DNA from: Massilia sp. Se16.2.3
GTDB lineage: Bacteria; Pseudomonadota; Gammaproteobacteria; Burkholderiales; Burkholderiaceae_D
Assembly (NCBI RefSeq): GCF_014171595.1
Contig: NZ_CP050451.1
Location: forward strand, 2,232,001 to 2,296,000
DNA length: 64,000 bases
Reading direction: 5' to 3'
This document shows, piece by piece, positions 10,001 through 17,175 of this stretch. The notes below the pieces were generated by a model. The model did not search any database. It was not told where the DNA came from and saw only the letters and a program-made list of their open reading frames with translations. Position 1 is the stretch's first letter. Each line of letters starts with the position of its first letter. Both the position numbers and the translations under genes were made by a program.

Positions 10001-10997
10001 CTGCGCCCTTTCTTATCGCGTCCCTAATCCATCCTGGGATGTTGATTGATTCTGGTGCGGCGTCGATGTAAACTATTTGATGAGCGAGGCTCTTTTCGAT
10101 CTTAAGAGCAGCTTCGTAAACAAGTCGGGTTTTGCCAAGTCCAGACAGCCCAGTTACACGAAGTATTTTACGACGTTGACCGAAGTGCTTTTGAATTTCA
10201 ATAATTTGGGCGCTTCGCGCGCTGTCTAGGTGGAAGGGCAGGGTATTATTGTGAGCATACCTTCCCCATTCGCCGATCGGCAAACCACCTAACGCTTTAA
10301 GCTGGGTCAGGCGCAACTTTTTTTTTAAAGCGTTTTTCAGGAAGATATAGCGGTCATCGTCCACCGAAGTCGGCTTCGCAATATCTAAATGGCCAGCCTC
10401 GAGGATCATTAACGGCTCTCGTTCTTGTGTCCGAAAACTAGCCTCCACACTTTCGCGGGATACGATTCTATCGTTGCCGCCAACAATAATTGTTATTTCA
10501 AGATCGGCTTCAATTCCTGAACTAGCCCAATTCCTGTTCAAGAGATTAAGAAAGTCGCTCTTTTTGCACAATTGACGTGTATGCCCGTTTTCCCCCCAAA
10601 ATGAAAACAGCTTTCCGATTTCAGAAAGGGACGCACCTGTACTAGGGGTAGCATAAAGGATAATTTTGTTTACTTTTGTTGGGCGGCTCGCAATCTTCTC
10701 ATTCATTAAGTACTGCCGGATGACAAGCCCGCCCAGACTATGACCGACTAGCGCAATTTCCTCATATTGCTCGAATCGATTATCGATTTGATTCTTTAAC
10801 GCCTGAGCCAGGACCTCGATTGGCTGATAGTGGCTTTGGGTAGGAAGAAGACGGAGACCAAACTTGCCTGACGGGTACGTGAAGTGGAAGCTTTCCCAGT
10901 CAACGCTTGGGTCGCTGGCCAGAAGGTCGTCGAAACGACCCCAAGTTTCGTCAGATCCCCCTAAACCATGTACAAAAATGATTGCCTTCTCAGCCAC
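7053..10997 (-). CDS. Alpha/beta-hydrolase + STAND-type NTPase + helical-repeat protein (candidate anti-phage NLR-like protein)
   Basis: 1314 residues, GTG start at 10997 with GGAG six bases upstream. Residues 1-230 are a lipase/esterase-like alpha/beta hydrolase: HGLGG oxyanion region at 10-14, nucleophile elbow GHSLGG at 85-90 (Ser87), and likely Asp176 (GGNDRIVS) and His203 (EAGHLD) completing the triad. Residues about 250-500 form a P-loop NTPase with Walker A GLSGLGKT at 283-290 and Walker B TIIVDN ending at 340, followed by a helical region as in STAND proteins. The remaining 800 residues are predicted helical repeats (HEAT/ARM-like), ending NVRRWAADFLARL. Effector-NTPase-sensor order is that of Avs/NLR-like immune proteins. 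The frame is intact in a low-GC island. Function as defence is inferred. Confidence 0.8.
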   Translation of the reverse strand: MAEKAIIFVHGLGGSDETWGRFDDLLASDPSVDWESFHFTYPSGKFGLRLLPTQSHYQPIEVLAQALKNQIDNRFEQYEEIALVGHSLGGLVIRQYLMNEKIASRPTKVNKIILYATPSTGASLSEIGKLFSFWGENGHTRQLCKKSDFLNLLNRNWASSGIEADLEITIIVGGNDRIVSRESVEASFRTQEREPLMILEAGHLDIAKPTSVDDDRYIFLKNALKKKLRLTQLKALGGLPIGEWGRYAHNNTLPFHLDSARSAQIIEIQKHFGQRRKILRVTGLSGLGKTRLVYEAALKIEKSLAHQIVYIDAAPESINIPGWIRDAIRKGAEGTIIVDNCSVDLHFRLQCEVEREDSCICLVSIDYSPERIQGVPMIRLERFADDDISAMLAPIYREQIDDVEMRKIITFAQGFPQMAVLLANARLNDDPDLGILTDDLIATKLLWGNALPSSEHERILQACALFETFGVDENVSDQFKFIADKVVCLDEGLVYRCLQEFTERGLIDRRGRFAQLVPKPLAVRLAAKWWKQSQRARQLKLIEDLPEVMEGSFCAQIARMDTLPEVKELTAQLCGAQGPFGRAEVLFSRKGSMLFRALVEVNPGATAGMIRRIIEASTGDELAVIIGDTRRNLVWGLEKLSVRAETFEPAAYCLLRLAMAENETWSNNATGQFRQLFRIQLSGTQAPPNKRFAFLNSILATNEKPVTLMVIEALSAGLELNGGFRTIGAEYQGINSKIEEWEPANWGEIADYLAKCLNMMREIISLPSCDLRAIKNTVGPKIRELVQFDQGPLLDKVITDVASRDGPFWPQALDSINSALEYDKEQLKPEAITNLETWLRLLGGQDASLEDKLKILVIEPPFEHRDREGEFIDVAAENAITFARQISQDHAAIELAISMLTQQHAHRQTFIFGRALALAVDDPQGLIREIWEETKKSADPSMRLFNGAMAGLSSKNGADWRNLIDELGKDSSFISRLFPDVLTTGQIKDQDLSLLKTLVEREDIKVQSLGILAYGSVLQHLPPDVVSAFALELLNLKNGTTNAWVALDILFMYCHSDAEKRQSCRDAFRDISLHCPLGIELPRKDLYQWNVICKWLCPDDAGFRTALIEKICKAVEGSELSNSEIDELRSVVKSALQEVNWEDAEILIEPTWKILTNSIANATGLPYLYFLWIFEARRARGSDGGNRVFDLVPSRVLLRWCDDKPDIAPFFVAKTVKVLVEKEGELGLNPILVELLSKFGSTGDLGSEIESNLFTRTWSGSLVPALQREQNALAKLVDHESLNVRRWAADFLARLDERINVEQRRDDERTLGRF

Positions 10998-11280
10998 TCT
11001 AAGCTCCGCAGTTCATGTCGAAACCAGAGCTTAACATCATTTGTTGTCGGGGCTGTCATGCAGCGATTTTCAAAAATGGCATCCCGTTATCAATGAAGGC
11101 CATCAGATAGAGCTTTTTTATGGCTAAGATACCCTACCCTCTGCGACTGCTCGATTTTTCATCAGATGATGGACAGGATCGGGCCAGGATGTGGCCCCAA
11201 TTAGAGAGATGGTCAGGCCACCATCTGCGATTCGTAATCTTCAGCGGTTTGGCATTCCCCCATCGTCACGGACACCTCCG

Positions 11281-12140
11281 TTAGGCGCATTTTAGATTTT
11301 CAAACTGTACTGGACTGATATAGCCGATAGTGGAATGTCGCCGGCGTGGATTGTAGAACCTTTCGATATAGTCGAACACGTCAGCACGTAAATCATCCCT
11401 GGTCCGGTAGTGCTTTTTGCTCAGGCGCTCGGTCTTGAGCGTCGAGAAGAAGCTTTCCATCGCAGCGTTATCCCAGCAATTGCCACGACGGCTCATGCTG
11501 CACACGATGCCGTGCGACTCAAGTAAGCGCTGGAAGTCTTCGCTGGTGTATTGCGAGCCTTGGTCCGAGTGATGTAATACTGCGCGAGGCCGGCCACGGC
11601 GGAAGATAGCCATCAGCAGTGCATCCATTACTAGCTGAGCTGTCATCGTCGGCTGCATCGACCAGCCCACCACACGCCGCGAGTACAGGTCGAGGACGAC
11701 AGCGACAAACAGCCAGCCTTCGCCAGTCCATACGTAGGTAAAGTCGGCTGCCCATTTCTGGTTCGGGCCGGTCGCTTCAAACTGCCTGTCCAGCAGGTTC
11801 GGCGCAATAGCGTGGACTGGCGAATCGAGCTGCCCTGGCGCGCGGCGACGCTTGTGACGGGCCTTGATGCCGGCTGCTTTCATCAGCCGCGCAACGCGGT
11901 TTTCGCTGCACGAAAAGCCTGCATCGATAAGGTCTCGAACTACGCGTGGTGAGCCGTAAGTGCCATCGCTGGCTTCGTCGCTGTGCTTGATTGCGTTGAA
12001 AGCCAGGCGTTTTCACGTTCATGCTCGCTCAGTGGTCGACCGAGCCAGTCGTAAAAACCGCTACTCGATACGCCGAGCAAACGGCACATCGTTCGTGTGG
12101 GCCAGATAGTTCGATATTTGGCGATGAAGCCGTACTTCAC
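11281..12140 (-). pseudogene. IS3-family transposase orfB (DDE integrase domain), frameshifted
   Basis: It starts with a GTG at 12140 (KYGFIAKYR...), carries the HTH_21-like region, breaks near 12003, and resumes as AIKHSDEASDGTYGSPRVV to the end at 11281. The rve catalytic core is intact: WAADFTYV (first Asp), HHSDQGSQYTS (second Asp) and NAAMESFFSTLKTE (Glu), followed by RRRHSTIGYISPVQFE. In the family it catalyses copy-out transposition as an OrfAB fusion. The break near 12003 would prevent a full-length fusion if real; it could equally be a sequencing indel. Confidence 0.85.
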
Positions 12141-12423
12141 TTGAGGTCGGCTGCGAAGTAGCCGAGCGCTTTTTTAAGATGTCGCGCTCCGTCTTGACCT
12201 TCGCCAGCTCGCGCCGCATGCGCTCATACTCCTGGCTAGAAATCTTCTCGCCACCACTGACGACCTGTGCATCCACGTTGGCGTCTCTGCACCAGCGTCC
12301 CAGCAAATTGGCACCGATCCCAAGCTCTCGGGCGATAGCCGCCTTGCTCGCGCCTGGCTGGCCTACCAGCTTGACCGCCTCGCGCTTGAACTCTTCTGAA
12401 AACAACCGTCTTTCACGTGCCAT
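12061..12423 (-). CDS. IS3-family transposase orfA (HTH protein)
   Basis: The N-terminal helix-turn-helix (RRLFSEEFKREAVKLV, then ASKAAIARELGIGANLLGRW) is followed by a leucine-zipper-like helix ending in ERDILKK, as in IS3 OrfA proteins. The canonical end ALGYFAADLK followed by a stop lies in the next frame after an A-run at 12170-12175. This run has six A residues where the canonical frame would need seven. That position is where family members carry the programmed -1 slippery sequence for making OrfAB. Confidence 0.85.
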   Translation of the reverse strand: MARERRLFSEEFKREAVKLVGQPGASKAAIARELGIGANLLGRWCRDANVDAQVVSGGEKISSQEYERMRRELAKVKTERDILKKRSATSQPTSSEVRLHRQISNYLAHTNDVPFARRIE

Positions 12424-12860
12424 GTAATACCTCCGATAGGGACATCATACCTATCGAAAGTGTCCGTCATGCTGGGGGAATGCCAGTCTTAGCCATCCAG
12501 TCCCTAGTTGCCCTCAACGTGAATCCCTTGCCGTACTTCTCTGCTGCGCTGCCGTTGGTGTGGTCTCGAATGGTATTACGCACGTCCTCAGGACACCCTG
12601 CCTCACGCAAGCGGTCTTCCATCGTGTGCCTGAACGAGTGACTCGTCATCCCCAGGATTTGAGGTGCTTGTTGACTGCTGCCGATGCCGAATCGTTCCCT
12701 CGCTCTTGGGCGTACTGCCGGAACAGTCCCTTGCCTTGGTCTTCGCCGGTAGCATCGCGGGGCAGGGCGCGCTCCTCAGGAAGCCTTGGGGGCGTCAAAA
12801 AGCCTCAGGTAGTCAAGCGTTTAATCTGAGTCAATTTAACTACCGGACCGTTTGTCGGTT

Positions 12861-13307
12861 CTAGTAGTTCCTGTGAAGTACACGCTCAAAAAGGTCGCGT
12901 ACTTCCTTCGTGACCCGGTGGGCGGTTTCTAGGCGGCGACTCTGCTTAACGATTGGGTCGTATGCGTCTCGCAGTTCCTTAACGGTTGCAGAGAAGCCGT
13001 CCCTGTCGTCTTCAAACAGATACAAGCGGACAAGGTTTTCCTGAGACTCAAAGTTGACCTTCAATTCACTCAGGCGTATCCCACGATCCAGTTCGGTTCC
13101 TTCCTTTGACAGAACTACATCTAAAGCATGTTGCTGAAAACCGTTCATCTTTTGTAAGAAGTCAGCGAAGGCACTATTGCGCTCTTGTCGAAGCCACTTT
13201 TCATATTCAGTTCTACGAGCGAGCCATGCCCCTGCGAACCCGCCTAACATCCCGCAGAGTCCCGCTGCCAAGGAAACGATAACCGGGTCAGTGACTTGGG
13301 CATCCAT
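12861..13307 (-). CDS. Hypothetical protein with one N-terminal TM helix
   Basis: 148 residues. A single N-terminal hydrophobic helix (VIVSLAAGLCGMLGGFAGAWL, about residues 9-29) is followed directly by a charged, largely helical region (EYEKWLRQERNSAFADFLQKM... through to RDLFERVLHRNY), probably coiled-coil and cytoplasmic. No family is recognised. It is AT-richer than host genes, and lies 78 bp downstream of another membrane protein on the same strand, so the two may be one transcription unit of island cargo. The start is an ATG with only a weak ribosome-binding site. Confidence 0.65.
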   Translation of the reverse strand: MDAQVTDPVIVSLAAGLCGMLGGFAGAWLARRTEYEKWLRQERNSAFADFLQKMNGFQQHALDVVLSKEGTELDRGIRLSELKVNFESQENLVRLYLFEDDRDGFSATVKELRDAYDPIVKQSRRLETAHRVTKEVRDLFERVLHRNY

Positions 13308-13385
13308 ACAGTAAGCTCGATTTGATCATATACGCCGTTTCAGGCAATGGGAATTGCGGTGTGGTTAGACGCTATCCTGAGTTTT

Positions 13386-14228
13386 CTACGCTTGCCGTTC
13401 CGAGCGACGTTGTCTCTGTTCGGCAAGCCTGTTGATCAGCTCCGTATGTTCTTCAGCCCGATCTTCGGAAGAGTGGACGTTTACAGCTAAACGTTTGTTC
13501 CCTGACACGACAGCGCTTAACTGCTCTCGGATCGCCTTTACCTCATCAGCAAGTCGATGCAAAGAATTACCTCCTATTTCGCTGAATCCCTCATATTGGG
13601 CAAAGTCGATAACAAACGAATTTACGTACTCGTTCCCTTCGGTATCTTCGAATCGTATGCGGATGTTGACGAACGGTGTGAAGGCCCCTACCCCAATTTC
13701 CCGTTCCAGATCTAAGAAGCTGAAAATAAAACTTTTTAACTCCTGATTGATCCCGAGTGACTCGATACCCAACCTGAACATCGTCAACTTATGAAACACT
13801 TTTACGACTGGCTCGTTTTGGGCTGTAACTGGCTGGTCGAGACGATCAAGAAACTCAAACGAAATTTTCTTCGCGATCCCCTTACCGGAGTTGGTAACTC
13901 TTACGTTCATAAAATTCATGCCCACATGGCTACCGCTGAGCTCAACACTGACGTTTGGCCGGATGCCTTCTAGAATGAATTCTTCAATTTGGCGTGCCTG
14001 GGCGGCGCGAAGCCTCCACGTTTCAACAGCTAAAACGATCGTCAGAACACAAATCACCACGGTTGCGACAGTAGTGATCCATCCCGACAGGGAATCAGGC
14101 GCGGCAGTCGCTGTGCCCGGCAGTAGCGCACCGATCATCACTCCAATAACTAATGCAATACAGATAGCAATCAGTGCACATACAACCAGTAGAGGCGTTT
14201 TTAAACCGTTTGAGTGATTGGCGGCCAT
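13386..14228 (-). CDS. Hypothetical protein with two N-terminal TM helices
   Basis: 280 residues. Two transmembrane helices near the N-terminus (about residues 12-36 LLVVCALIAICIALVIGVM, and 49-66 ITTVATVVICVLTIVLAV) are followed by a cytoplasmic domain with a beta-rich pattern (ISVELSGSHVG-like strand, VNIRIRFEDTEGNEYVNSFVIDF) and a C-terminal helical, charged tail (ADEVKAIREQL..., INRLAEQRQRRSERQA). No known family is recognised. The architecture is that of an anchored cytosolic domain. It is AT-richer than the host and lies between the tRNA and the integrase remnant. A function in defence or mobility is possible but not shown. Confidence 0.65.
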   Translation of the reverse strand: MAANHSNGLKTPLLVVCALIAICIALVIGVMIGALLPGTATAAPDSLSGWITTVATVVICVLTIVLAVETWRLRAAQARQIEEFILEGIRPNVSVELSGSHVGMNFMNVRVTNSGKGIAKKISFEFLDRLDQPVTAQNEPVVKVFHKLTMFRLGIESLGINQELKSFIFSFLDLEREIGVGAFTPFVNIRIRFEDTEGNEYVNSFVIDFAQYEGFSEIGGNSLHRLADEVKAIREQLSAVVSGNKRLAVNVHSSEDRAEEHTELINRLAEQRQRRSERQA

Positions 14229-14559
14229 CGATATTGGATTTCAAGAAGGGTGCCATTGCGCGGGATTGTGCAAGTGCAATACCCAATGTAGCGTGAAGCG
14301 TTTGTTTAGGTCAAGACCGCAGCACGGCCTCGAAAATCGATGTTCGGATGAGTGTCTAGCCGGGCTGTACGTTCTCTGAGGGGGCATGTCGAAAGACCCC
14401 GTAGCCCGGAGTATCAACAACGAACCGGCGATGAACTTTGAAGAAAAAGACGAGCAGATGATTGATGACTCGTGCTACTCCAAATGCCTACTCCAACATG
14501 GCAGCGTGGCTGAGCCAAATCTTCTTTATAATCAACACCTTGCATGTTGATCGAAAAAC
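14229..14559. other. Non-coding stretch next to tRNA-Ser
   Basis: 331 bp between the membrane protein start and the 3' end of the tRNA. Composition is intermediate. It should contain the right attachment-site junction of the island and the promoter of the membrane protein gene, but no specific element could be identified. Confidence 0.4.
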
Positions 14560-14650
14560 TGGCGGAGAGAGGGGGATTCGAACCCCCGGTAGGCTATGAA
14601 CCTACACACGCTTTCCAGGCGTGCGACTTAAACCACTCATCCATCTCTCC
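14560..14650 (-). tRNA. tRNA-Ser (anticodon GGA)
   Basis: Read on the minus strand, a GGAGAGA acceptor arm pairs with TCTCTCC, followed by discriminator G and an encoded CCA. The anticodon stem CACGC/GCGTG encloses loop CTGGAAA, giving anticodon GGA (serine, UCC/UCU codons). A long variable arm (TAGGTTCATAGCCTA) and the T-arm GGGGGTTCGAATCCCCC are typical of tRNA-Ser. The length is 91 nt with CCA. The AT-rich island begins directly at its 3' end. Confidence 0.97.
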
Positions 14651-14937
14651 TGCATGCATCGCTCTCGCGAAGCCGCCTATTATAGCAACAATTCTCGGCA
14701 GTTCAAGCACAAATCCCGCCGGCCTTCCCACATGGGTGTCCACCGCACCCGCAGGGCAGCCCACTCCACCGTGTCGAAAACATAAGCTTGTCATCTTGCT
14801 GTCATCGCGCCGACATCTTTGTTTGGTGTAATCGACGCCATCCGCTCGGCAGCAGGAGCGCGACAGGCCGGGGAAGGTAGCCGGCCGCCCAGCTTCGCCG
14901 GCTGCCCGGCGTGATGACTTCTCGGAGAATGCCCAGC

Positions 14938-16440
14938 ATGACAAACAAGGACGTTTCAAACGCACGGCGCAATCTGCTCAAGGGCGTGGCCGGTGCCGGC
15001 GCCCTGCCTTTCGTCGGCGCCTTCATGGCGCTGAAATCGCGGCAGGCGCGGGCCGCCAATGGCGCGACCACGCTGATCGACAGTCCCTATGGGCCGCTCA
15101 AGCCCGTGGACGACCTGACCACCGGCCTGCCGCTGCTGCAGTTGCCGGCAGGCTTCACCTACAAAAGCTTCGGCTGGCGCGGCGACACCATGGCCAATGG
15201 CATGCCTTGCCCGGCAGGGCACGATGGCATGGGTGTGATCGTCGCGCGCAAGGTCGGGCGCAGCAGCGAGCTGGTGCTGGTGCGTAACCACGAGGTGGGC
15301 GCCACCGCGGCCGCGAATTTCATCGACGCACCAAGCGTGTACGACGCCGGCAACAACGCTGCCGGCTCGGTCAACCGGTTCGGCGGCGGTACCACCAACC
15401 TGCTGTTCCGCGACGGGAACTGGGTCAGCATGACGCCAAGCCTCGGCGGCACGCAGACCAACTGCGCCGGCGGCATCACGCCCTGGGGTACCTGGCTCAG
15501 CTGCGAAGAGGTGGGGTCGGATGCGATGAGCGCCACTGGCCGCAAGCATGGTTATGTGTTCGAAGTCGGTGCCGATCCGGCCCAGACCACCGGTTTGCCG
15601 ATCGTCGGCATGGGCCGGTTCGCGCACGAGGCCGCCGCGGTCGATCCAGCCAGTGGCAACGTCTACCAGACCGAGGACTCGTCCGGGAAGTCGGGCTTCT
15701 ATCGCTATGTGCCGGACGTGAAGCACGGTGCGCCCGGCTCGCTGGCCCTGGGCGGCGTGCTGCAGATGGCGCGGGTGAAAGGGCTGGTGAACGTCAACCT
15801 CGCCACCGCGCCAATCGACGCGCGCTACCAGCTCGAATGGGTGAACATCACCAATCCGGACCAGAACCGCGGCGATGCGCTTGGCCCCGGCGGCATCGCG
15901 GTCACCAATGCGGCCGGTCCCTTTGTCCAGGGCTGGATCCAGGGCGCGCTGCGCATGAACCGCGGCGAAGGCATCTGGTATGCCCAGGGCAAGATGTACG
16001 TGATGGACACGGCCGGTGGCGCGGTCGCGCGCGGCGCCATCTGGGAACTCGATCTCGCCACCCAGGTGCTGACCTGCATCTATTCGAGCCCGAGCCCGCT
16101 CGTGGGCAACATGGGCGACAACCTGACGGTGAGCCCGCGCAACGCCATCCTCGTCTGCGAAGACGCTTCCACCGCCGCCACCGACTCCTTCGGCTTCGGC
16201 CAGCGCCTGATGGGCATCACGGGCGGGGGCGACGCCTACATCTTCGCCAAGAACAATGTGCAGTTGAGTACCGCGCAACTGCAGGGCGCCGGCAAACTGG
16301 CCACGCTTGCGGGCGACCACCGCGCCAACGAATTCGCCGGTGCCTGCTTCGACCCGACCGGGCGCTACCTGTTCGTGAACATCCAGACGCCCGGCATCAC
16401 CTTCGCGATCGCCGGACCATGGGCCAAGGGCCCGCTTTGA
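14938..16440 (+). CDS. PhoX-like protein (DUF839) with Tat signal
   Basis: About 500 residues. The start chosen is the ATG at 14938 (MTNKDVSNARRNLLKG), preceded by GGAGA; an upstream in-frame ATG at 14911 lacks this. The N-terminus has a Tat-type signal: the RR pair in ARRNLLKG, then the weakly hydrophobic VAGAGALPFVGAFMAL and ARA. The rest matches PhoX/DUF839 beta-propeller proteins: LVRNHEVG, a GG-rich CAGGITPWGTWLSCEE, the GRFAHEAAAVD motif and VYQTEDSS. Characterised PhoX enzymes are calcium/iron-dependent alkaline phosphatases in the periplasm, but many relatives are untested. The PEP-CTERM gene follows 23 bp downstream, so the two are probably co-transcribed. Confidence 0.85.
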   Translation: MTNKDVSNARRNLLKGVAGAGALPFVGAFMALKSRQARAANGATTLIDSPYGPLKPVDDLTTGLPLLQLPAGFTYKSFGWRGDTMANGMPCPAGHDGMGVIVARKVGRSSELVLVRNHEVGATAAANFIDAPSVYDAGNNAAGSVNRFGGGTTNLLFRDGNWVSMTPSLGGTQTNCAGGITPWGTWLSCEEVGSDAMSATGRKHGYVFEVGADPAQTTGLPIVGMGRFAHEAAAVDPASGNVYQTEDSSGKSGFYRYVPDVKHGAPGSLALGGVLQMARVKGLVNVNLATAPIDARYQLEWVNITNPDQNRGDALGPGGIAVTNAAGPFVQGWIQGALRMNRGEGIWYAQGKMYVMDTAGGAVARGAIWELDLATQVLTCIYSSPSPLVGNMGDNLTVSPRNAILVCEDASTAATDSFGFGQRLMGITGGGDAYIFAKNNVQLSTAQLQGAGKLATLAGDHRANEFAGACFDPTGRYLFVNIQTPGITFAIAGPWAKGPL

Positions 16441-16463
16441 TCCCTTACGAGAGAGAACAACGC

Positions 16464-17039
16464 ATGAACTTCACCAAACTCGCCGCGGCGCTGGCCGCAT
16501 CCCTGTTGCTGGCCGGCTCCGCCCAGGCTGCCGTCCTGCTCACCACGGGCGGCGCGTCCGCCAACGGCGTCACCGACTACAGCAGCGCCGGCAGCGTGTC
16601 CTTCGACCTCGACCTGGAAAACTTCAGCGCCACCACGCTGCGCTTCGTGCTGGAAGACAGCGACCTGGCCGGCCCTCTCGGCCTGAACGCGCTGGTGCGC
16701 AACCTGAGCGGCACCGGGCTGCACAACTTCAACCTCCAATTGAAAGGCATTGGCTTCCGCGCGGCCGGGAGCGTCACGCCTATCTTCGGCGCCGTCGGCG
16801 AGGTGCGCCATACCGGGCAGCTGGCCAGCATCGCCTTCGCCCGGCCGGAATGGGCGGAGTTCCACTTCGGCAATCCGCTGGGCCAACCCGGCAAGGCAGA
16901 CTGGCTGCTCGACACCCGCGGCTTGCGCGCGGGCGATACCTTCGTCATCACGGCCGACATCCCCGAGCCCTCGTCGCTGGCGCTGATGTTGTCGGCGCTG
17001 TGCATGGCTGGCCTGATGGCCGCGCGCCGGCGCGGCTGA
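16464..17039 (+). CDS. PEP-CTERM sorting-domain protein
   Basis: 191 residues with a Sec signal (LAAALAASLLLAGSAQA, cleavage after AQA), a beta-rich middle (choice-of-anchor style, SVSFDLDLENFSATTLRFVLED) and the C-terminal PEP-CTERM tripartite signal: IPEPSS, a hydrophobic helix (LALMLSALCMAGLMA) and a basic ARRRG end. PEP-CTERM proteins are processed by exosortase and usually found in species making extracellular polysaccharide. No exosortase gene is in this window. It follows the PhoX-like gene with an AGAGAG ribosome-binding region and is probably in the same operon. Confidence 0.88.
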   Translation: MNFTKLAAALAASLLLAGSAQAAVLLTTGGASANGVTDYSSAGSVSFDLDLENFSATTLRFVLEDSDLAGPLGLNALVRNLSGTGLHNFNLQLKGIGFRAAGSVTPIFGAVGEVRHTGQLASIAFARPEWAEFHFGNPLGQPGKADWLLDTRGLRAGDTFVITADIPEPSSLALMLSALCMAGLMAARRRG

Positions 17040-17175
17040 TCCCCGGGGCACTTCCGCCCGTCGCGGGTGCGGGCGGACCTTTTAGCGGGCAATCTATGCG
17101 GGATGGTTAAGCACCGCACCGGCGCAGCGCCCCCCGTGGGTTAGCCTGACAGGCTGGTTCGCCCACGTACACCCC

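Larger units (their letters stand above)
11250..12485 (-). mobile_element. IS3-family insertion sequence, 1236 bp
   Basis: Terminal inverted repeats of 26 bp (11250-11275 and 12460-12485, both starting TGGCATTCCCCCA, with a few inner mismatches) enclose overlapping orfA and orfB on the minus strand. The ends begin TG and finish CA as in IS3 relatives. The flanking triplets (GTT on the left, GTC on the right) do not form a perfect target duplication. The element sits in the last codons of the integrase remnant. Confidence 0.85.
11214..12800 (-). pseudogene. Tyrosine recombinase (integrase) remnant interrupted by an IS3 element
   Basis: The C-terminal catalytic part of a phage-type integrase is readable on the minus strand from about 12800 to 12486. 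It includes HSFRHT (box II His-x-x-Arg), a later conserved His (RDHT) and the likely nucleophile Tyr in AAEKYGKG. A one-base shift near 12662 separates this from the preceding stretch (DATGEDQGKGLFRQYAQERG). Its last codons are cut by the right end of the IS at 12485. Removing the IS and three bases joins ...WMAKT to AEDYESQMVA and a TGA at 11214, a sensible C-terminus. No N-terminal half was found, so it is inactive. It probably once mobilised the island. Confidence 0.65.
6700..14650. mobile_element. Genomic island at the 3' end of tRNA-Ser
   Basis: The segment is clearly AT-richer than the flanks, has different codon use, and lies directly against the 3' end of a tRNA-Ser(GGA), a classic integration site for tyrosine recombinases. 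It contains a remnant integrase, an IS3-family element, a large multidomain putative defence protein and two membrane proteins without recognisable housekeeping roles. The left edge is set by composition only; no convincing direct repeat of the tRNA 3' end was found there, so the limits are approximate. Confidence 0.65.
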
